A DNA stretch of 33,069 nucleotides. Origin: JBMNSK01 sp050945155. GTDB lineage: Bacteria > Actinomycetota > Coriobacteriia > Coriobacteriales > Eggerthellaceae. Within the stretch, counting starts at the first letter, position 1, and every line of letters starts with the position of its first letter. Positions 29,036 through 33,069 of this stretch are shown piece after piece. Location of the stretch: assembly GCA_050945155.1 (NCBI GenBank), contig JBMNSK010000013.1, positions 1-33,069 of the forward strand. Direction: 5' to 3'. The position numbers and the translations under genes were made by a program. Under the pieces are notes generated by a model, which saw only the letters and a program-made list of their open reading frames with translations, was not told the origin of the DNA and did not search any database.

Positions 29036-31639
29036 ATGAGATTAGATAAACTAGCCGTCACTGCCCAGGAGGCGCTGCAAAGCTCCATGGGCATTGCGGG
29101 AGACGCACAGGCAAGTGTTATCGAACCGATTCACTTGCTCAAGGCACTTCTCGAGGCGGAAGAAAATAATATTTCGGCCATCATCAAGCGCGTTGGTGCC
29201 GACCCAACACAACTGCAAAAGTTGGTCGACGACCAGATTGCAAAGATGCCAAAGACATCGGGAAATCTTCCCGTTGCTGTGCCTGGTAACAACCTGATGA
29301 AAATGCTTGATGATGCAGTAAAAATTGCAGAAAAAATGGGCGACAGCTATGCCACCAGTGAGCATTTACTTATCGCGCTTGCCGATGATAAGGGCGATGC
29401 TGGGCGCATATTGAATGGGTTGGGTATTACGCGTAAAAGCATTGAGCAGGCCTATGAAGATCTGCGCGGAACAACGCGCGTGACCGACCAGGCTGCCAAA
29501 CCTGAGCTCGATGCGCTCAACCAATATGGTCAAAACCTGACGCAACTTGCTCGGGAAGGTGAGCTTGACCCTGTTATCGGTCGCTCGGATGAGATTCGAC
29601 GCACGATTCAGGTGCTCTCTCGCCGTACCAAAAACAACCCGGTACTTATCGGCGAGCCAGGAACCGGTAAGACGGCTATCGTCGAAGGACTTGCCCAGCG
29701 TATCGTGGCAGGAGACGTTCCGACGAGCTTGAAAGACCGTGACATTGTGATGCTTGATATGGGCTCGATGCTTGCCGGAGCAAAGTATCGTGGCGAGTTT
29801 GAGGATCGCCTGAAAGCAGTGCTGCGCGAGGTAAAAGACAGCGATGGAAAGATCATTCTTTTCATTGATGAGCTGCATACCATTGTTGGCGCCGGTGCCA
29901 CTGGTGAGAGCACCATTGATGCTGGCAATATGCTTAAGCCTGCGCTGGCTCGTGGTGAGTTGCACGCTATCGGTGCTACAACGCTTAACGAGTATCACAA
30001 ATATATCGAAAAGGATGCAGCGCTCGAGCGTCGTTTCCAGCCGGTTATGGTTGGCGAGCCAAGCGTTGAGGAAACCATTGCAATTTTGCGTGGTCTTAAG
30101 GAGAAGTACGAAATCCACCATGGCGTTCGTATTACCGACTCAGCGATTGTGGCTGCTGCAGAATTGTCAAACCGCTATATTACGGACCGATTTCTGCCCG
30201 ACAAGGCAATTGACCTTATGGATGAGGCGGCAAGTCGTCTGCGCATCGAGATAGACAGCATGCCCGAAGAGGTTGACATGGCCGAGCGTAAGTTGACGCA
30301 GATGCAGATTGAAGAGCAGGCGCTTATGAAGGAAAGCGACGAGGCTTCCATGGAGCGTCTTGAGAACCTGCGTAAGGAAATTGCGACCGCACAGGAAGAC
30401 CTCGATAAGCGCAAGGCTGAATGGCAAAACGAAAAGGACGTTATCGTAAACGTCCAGAATTTGAAGGCCGAGCTCGAGTCTGCGCAGATGGAAGAAGAGC
30501 AGGCAACGCGTGACGGCGATTTGTCTCGTGCAAGCGAGCTACGCTATGCGCGTATTCCTGAACTGCAGAAACAGCTTTCTGAGGCGGAGGATACACTCAA
30601 CGCTCGTCAGGAAGATGGCGCCATCTTAAAAGAGGAAGTCTCTGATGATGAGATTGCCGAAGTTGTGTCTTCATGGACGGGTATTCCGGTTCAAAAGATG
30701 ATGCAGGGCGAGATGGAAAAGCTCGTTGACTTGGAGGATCGTTTGCACAAGCGTGTGGTCAGCCAGGACGAAGCCGTTTCTGCTGTGGCTGGTGCTATTC
30801 GCAGGAGCCGCGCCGGACTTGCAGATCCAGAACAACCGATTGGTAGCTTTTTGTTCCTTGGTCCTACCGGTGTTGGTAAGACTGAGCTTGCAAAAGCTTT
30901 GGCTGAATGTCTCTTTGATACCGAAAAGGCCATGATTCGTATCGATATGTCTGAGTATATGGAGAAGCACTCGGTATCACGTTTGGTTGGTGCTCCTCCG
31001 GGATATGTTGGCTATGACGAAGGTGGTCAGTTAACCGAAGCGGTGCGCAGAAAACCATATAGCGTTGTCTTGCTTGATGAGATTGAAAAAGCACACCCGG
31101 ATGTATTCAACATCCTCTTGCAGGTTCTCGATGATGGGCGCCTGACTGATGGCCAAGGCCGAACGGTGAGCTTTAAGAACACCATCATTATTATGACGAG
31201 CAATGTGGGCAGCCAGTATATTCGCGAATTTGCTGAAAACGGCGATGAAAAGGCTATGAACTCTGCGATTGAGGTGGCGCTACGCGAAACCTTTAGACCC
31301 GAGTTTATTAACCGTATTGATGATGTCGTGGTATTTAAGGCGCTTACGATGGAAGATATTGAGCCCATCGTTGAGCTGCAGTTGGATGATGTGCGCAAGC
31401 GTATTGCCGACCGCCACATCACCTTGGATGTTACGCCGGCAGCTATGGAGAGTTTGTCCGTTGAGGGCTATGACCCCGTCTTTGGCGCACGGCCGCTTAA
31501 GCGACTCATTCAGCACAATGTTGTCGATAAGATTGCCGAGCAGGCTGTGCTTGGAAACTTGCACGATAAAAGCCATGTGCTCATTGATCTTGACAGTAAC
31601 GGAAAATACTGCTGCAGAGTGGAAGATTCGCTCTTCTAA
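29036..31639 (+). CDS. clpB: ATP-dependent disaggregase ClpB
   Basis: ClpB is a hexameric AAA+ disaggregase working with DnaK. The 867-residue product has an N-terminal Clp repeat domain (about 1-145), AAA1 with Walker A GEPGTGKT (206-213), the long middle coiled coil (about 410-530) typical of ClpB, and AAA2 with Walker A GPTGVGKT (609-616). The sequence starts MRLDKLAVTAQEALQSS. No ClpP-binding loop is expected. A HAIR-like site was not found in its leader; it may be read with dnaK or have its own promoter. A strong terminator follows. Confidence 0.97.
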   Translation: MRLDKLAVTAQEALQSSMGIAGDAQASVIEPIHLLKALLEAEENNISAIIKRVGADPTQLQKLVDDQIAKMPKTSGNLPVAVPGNNLMKMLDDAVKIAEKMGDSYATSEHLLIALADDKGDAGRILNGLGITRKSIEQAYEDLRGTTRVTDQAAKPELDALNQYGQNLTQLAREGELDPVIGRSDEIRRTIQVLSRRTKNNPVLIGEPGTGKTAIVEGLAQRIVAGDVPTSLKDRDIVMLDMGSMLAGAKYRGEFEDRLKAVLREVKDSDGKIILFIDELHTIVGAGATGESTIDAGNMLKPALARGELHAIGATTLNEYHKYIEKDAALERRFQPVMVGEPSVEETIAILRGLKEKYEIHHGVRITDSAIVAAAELSNRYITDRFLPDKAIDLMDEAASRLRIEIDSMPEEVDMAERKLTQMQIEEQALMKESDEASMERLENLRKEIATAQEDLDKRKAEWQNEKDVIVNVQNLKAELESAQMEEEQATRDGDLSRASELRYARIPELQKQLSEAEDTLNARQEDGAILKEEVSDDEIAEVVSSWTGIPVQKMMQGEMEKLVDLEDRLHKRVVSQDEAVSAVAGAIRRSRAGLADPEQPIGSFLFLGPTGVGKTELAKALAECLFDTEKAMIRIDMSEYMEKHSVSRLVGAPPGYVGYDEGGQLTEAVRRKPYSVVLLDEIEKAHPDVFNILLQVLDDGRLTDGQGRTVSFKNTIIIMTSNVGSQYIREFAENGDEKAMNSAIEVALRETFRPEFINRIDDVVVFKALTMEDIEPIVELQLDDVRKRIADRHITLDVTPAAMESLSVEGYDPVFGARPLKRLIQHNVVDKIAEQAVLGNLHDKSHVLIDLDSNGKYCCRVEDSLF

Positions 31640-31664
31640 CGAGGTCCGCATTATCTGCGGAAGG

Positions 31665-31706
31665 AAGCTGCGTTTGCCAGTAGGTAAGCGCAGCTTTTCT
31701 TTTTTT
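31665..31706 (+). terminator. Rho-independent terminator after clpB
   Basis: AAGCTGCG pairs with CGCAGCTT; the inner bases also pair (TTTGCC with GGTAAG, including G-T pairs), making a long hairpin followed by TTCTTTTTTT. A smaller stem, TCCGCA/TGCGGA (31645-31661), precedes it. Confidence 0.92.
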
Positions 31707-31729
31707 GCGCGAGAACCTATGAGGAGTGT

Positions 31730-31746
31730 TTGACCACTTCGGTCAA
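31730..31746. repeat. Short palindrome TTGACC-N5-GGTCAA
   Basis: A perfect 6-bp inverted repeat with a 5-bp spacer lies between the clpB terminator and the small membrane-protein gene. It could be an operator for the downstream genes, or a chance hairpin. Confidence 0.4.
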
Positions 31747-31803
31747 TGTGAAGGCTGAAGCTCAGGACTGCTTTTCATCTGCGTTTTGTACTAGAATACC
31801 GGC

Positions 31804-31944
31804 ATGCAAATAAACCTGAAGGAAATACAAGAAAATTTGCGGACACCGCTTTTGAGCTATGTTGTTGTTTTGCTCGCGGTAATTTGCCTTTTGCTGGGCC
31901 TTGGGGGACTTATCGTTATCACCCGCTTTTTGGTAGGCCTCTAA
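31804..31944 (+). CDS. Single-transmembrane small protein upstream of trkH
   Basis: This 46-residue ORF was found by direct reading. It has a short polar N-terminus (MQINLKEIQENLR) and one long hydrophobic helix (about 16-45: LLSYVVVLLAVICLLLGLGG then IVITRFLVGL). A TAGAAT hexamer ends six bases before the ATG and no Shine-Dalgarno is seen, so a leaderless mRNA is possible. It is 61 bp before trkH in the same direction. It may be a small membrane partner of the K+ transporter, like KdpF for KdpFABC, but no homology is claimed. It could be non-coding by chance; the TM composition makes a real gene likelier. Confidence 0.55.
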   Translation: MQINLKEIQENLRTPLLSYVVVLLAVICLLLGLGGLIVITRFLVGL

Positions 31945-32005
31945 CGTAATCGCGAAGGAGAATCTGTAGGCAAAGGTTTAGGCCTCTCTTGAAACTAGTT
32001 AATCT

Positions 32006-33069
32006 ATGTGGCAGCGACTAACCCTTTATGACATACGAGTAATCGGGCATTACCTCGGTAGCCTGGTATTCTATGCGGCTTTTGTCGCCATCATTCCTTT
32101 TGTTACGGGTCTGTTGTGCATGGAATGGACGGCTGCCGCTCGCTACCTTGAGGCTATCGGTCTATTCCTCATTACCGGAATGGGACTTAGGTTTTGTCGT
32201 ATCCAACCCGGTCGCCTGAACCGTCAGCAAGCTTTAGTTGTAACGGGTCTTGCTTGGATTGTTATAGCTCTTGTTGCCGCAATCCCTCTCTTTCAGTCGG
32301 GTCACTATATTTCCTACCTCGATGCGCTCTTTGATGCGGTGTCTGGCGTTACAACGACAGGCGCCTCGGTTGTGGTAGACCTCGATCACTTTTCCTATGC
32401 CGATAATATGTGGCGTTTTATGCTTCACCTCGTTGGTGGCTTAGGTTTGCTGGTTGTCGTTCTTTCTCTCGGTCTTTTAGGCCGCGGGGGAGGAGGCTCT
32501 TCGGCGCTTTACTCATCTGAAGGACGAAGCGAGCACGTGGTTCCAAATGTTGTTCAAACTGCGCAGTTTATTACGCGTTTTTCGCTGGCCTTCGTTGGGG
32601 CATCGACCATCTTGCTCATGATTATCTGTGTGTTTATTGGCATTGAGCCTCTGCGTGCATTTCTTCAAGCATTTTGGCTGTCCATATCTGCCTTCATGAC
32701 CGCTGGGTTTACGCCGATGAGCCAGTCAGCGATGTACTACCATTCCATCGGTATGGAGTTCATCTTTATGATTCTTATGATCCTAGGTTCAATTAGTTTC
32801 GGCATTCATGCTGAGATTAGGAAGGGCAGCGTTACTGCTTTCTTTAAAGACCTAGAAATTCGCACCATGGTTATTTGGCTTGCGGTTTTAACCTGCGTGC
32901 TTGCGGCCTCACTTTCAGCAAGCCCGAATTTTTCTGATCTTCCGGCCATGTTACGGCGCGGCTTATTCACGGAGATTTCGGCGTTTACCACGACGGGATT
33001 TATGGACATTACATCAACCCAGCTTAACTCCGTATTCTCGTCTGGGGCATTTATGATCATCGCCATTCT
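32006..33069 (+). CDS. trkH: Potassium uptake protein TrkH (3' end outside the window)
   Basis: TrkH/KtrB is the ion-translocating membrane subunit of K+ uptake systems; it needs a TrkA/KtrA gating subunit not seen here. The first 354 residues begin MWQRLTLYDIRVIGHYLG and show the SK-superfamily plan of paired TM helices and pore loops. The pore-loop filter motifs are DAVSGVTTTGASVV (loop 1), SISAFMTAGFTP (loop 2), and EISAFTTTGFMD (loop 3). No stop occurs before the window end, so the gene is incomplete at its 3' end. The ATG at 32006 is the first start after an in-frame stop; no clear Shine-Dalgarno is seen. Confidence 0.93.
   Translation, partial: MWQRLTLYDIRVIGHYLGSLVFYAAFVAIIPFVTGLLCMEWTAAARYLEAIGLFLITGMGLRFCRIQPGRLNRQQALVVTGLAWIVIALVAAIPLFQSGHYISYLDALFDAVSGVTTTGASVVVDLDHFSYADNMWRFMLHLVGGLGLLVVVLSLGLLGRGGGGSSALYSSEGRSEHVVPNVVQTAQFITRFSLAFVGASTILLMIICVFIGIEPLRAFLQAFWLSISAFMTAGFTPMSQSAMYYHSIGMEFIFMILMILGSISFGIHAEIRKGSVTAFFKDLEIRTMVIWLAVLTCVLAASLSASPNFSDLPAMLRRGLFTEISAFTTTGFMDITSTQLNSVFSSGAFMIIAI

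Noticed and set aside
29366..30121. 251-codon open frame antisense to clpB
   Set aside because: It lies wholly within clpB in the opposite strand, has no Shine-Dalgarno or recognisable domain, and several other long shadow frames occur across clpB.
31934..31987. Direct repeat TAGGCCTCT, 45 bp apart
   Set aside because: Nine-base match with one copy overlapping the small ORF stop; no flanking similarity or target-site pattern, likely chance.
1..33069. Insertion sequence, prophage, CRISPR or integron features
   Set aside because: No transposase, integrase, phage gene, direct-repeat array or terminal inverted repeats were seen; gene order is that of a normal core chromosome.

Overview
The window is a chromosomal replication-origin region, most likely from a member of the Coriobacteriia (Atopobium/Olsenella-like Actinobacteria). 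This is an inference from gene content and order: a dnaA / origin / rpmH-rnpA-yidD-yidC-jag-rsmG-parA-parB arrangement, an HspR-type dnaK-grpE-dnaJ-hspR-clpB cluster, a DUF5679 zinc-ribbon gene, three near-consensus parS sites, and moderate (not high) GC by eye. No mobile element, CRISPR array, rRNA or phage gene was seen.

Layout. 68-2447 (minus strand): dnaA, preceded by an unusual gene that fuses a histidine-kinase-like ATPase domain to a winged helix. 2448-3200: AT-rich gene-free origin with tandem DnaA boxes, several palindromes and the rpmH promoter. 3201-8447 (plus): rpmH, rnpA, yidD, yidC, jag, rsmG, parA and parB, with parS sites at 4737 and 6200. 8491-10564: divergent rlmN and ddl with a third parS between them. 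10637-14385: a tail-anchored unknown protein divergent from a DEDDh exonuclease-DinG helicase fusion. 14578-18269: a 1092-residue M28 peptidase-like protein with a roughly 700-residue acidic insert and several missing metal ligands, then a DUF5679 protein and tRNA-Gly(CCC). 18352-22299: a HAD phosphatase and a phosphohexose mutase, convergent with galE and a uracil-DNA-glycosylase-like remnant. 22424-24492: an 84-residue unknown, nikR, hypE and a 2[4Fe-4S] ferredoxin. 24645-31639: the HspR-type chaperone operon with a HAIR-like operator on the dnaK promoter, then clpB. 31804-33069: a one-TM small protein and the start of trkH, cut by the window edge.

How the parts work together. DnaA fires the origin and ParA/ParB act on nearby parS sites to segregate it. 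RpmH, RnpA, YidD, YidC, Jag and RsmG form the conserved ribosome/RNase P/membrane-insertion block usually found there. DnaK, GrpE, DnaJ and ClpB form the disaggregation system; HspR, encoded in the same operon, is expected to repress it through the HAIR-like site. NikR with HypE points to nickel-dependent hydrogenase maturation, whose other genes are not in this window.

The least ordinary items are the ATPase-winged-helix protein beside dnaA, the M28 pseudo-peptidase-like protein, the UDG-like remnant next to galE, the HIRAN-like tail-anchored protein, the small membrane protein ahead of trkH, and candidate structured leaders or operators before gph, clpB and the ferredoxin gene. All family assignments come from motif reading; no database search was run.
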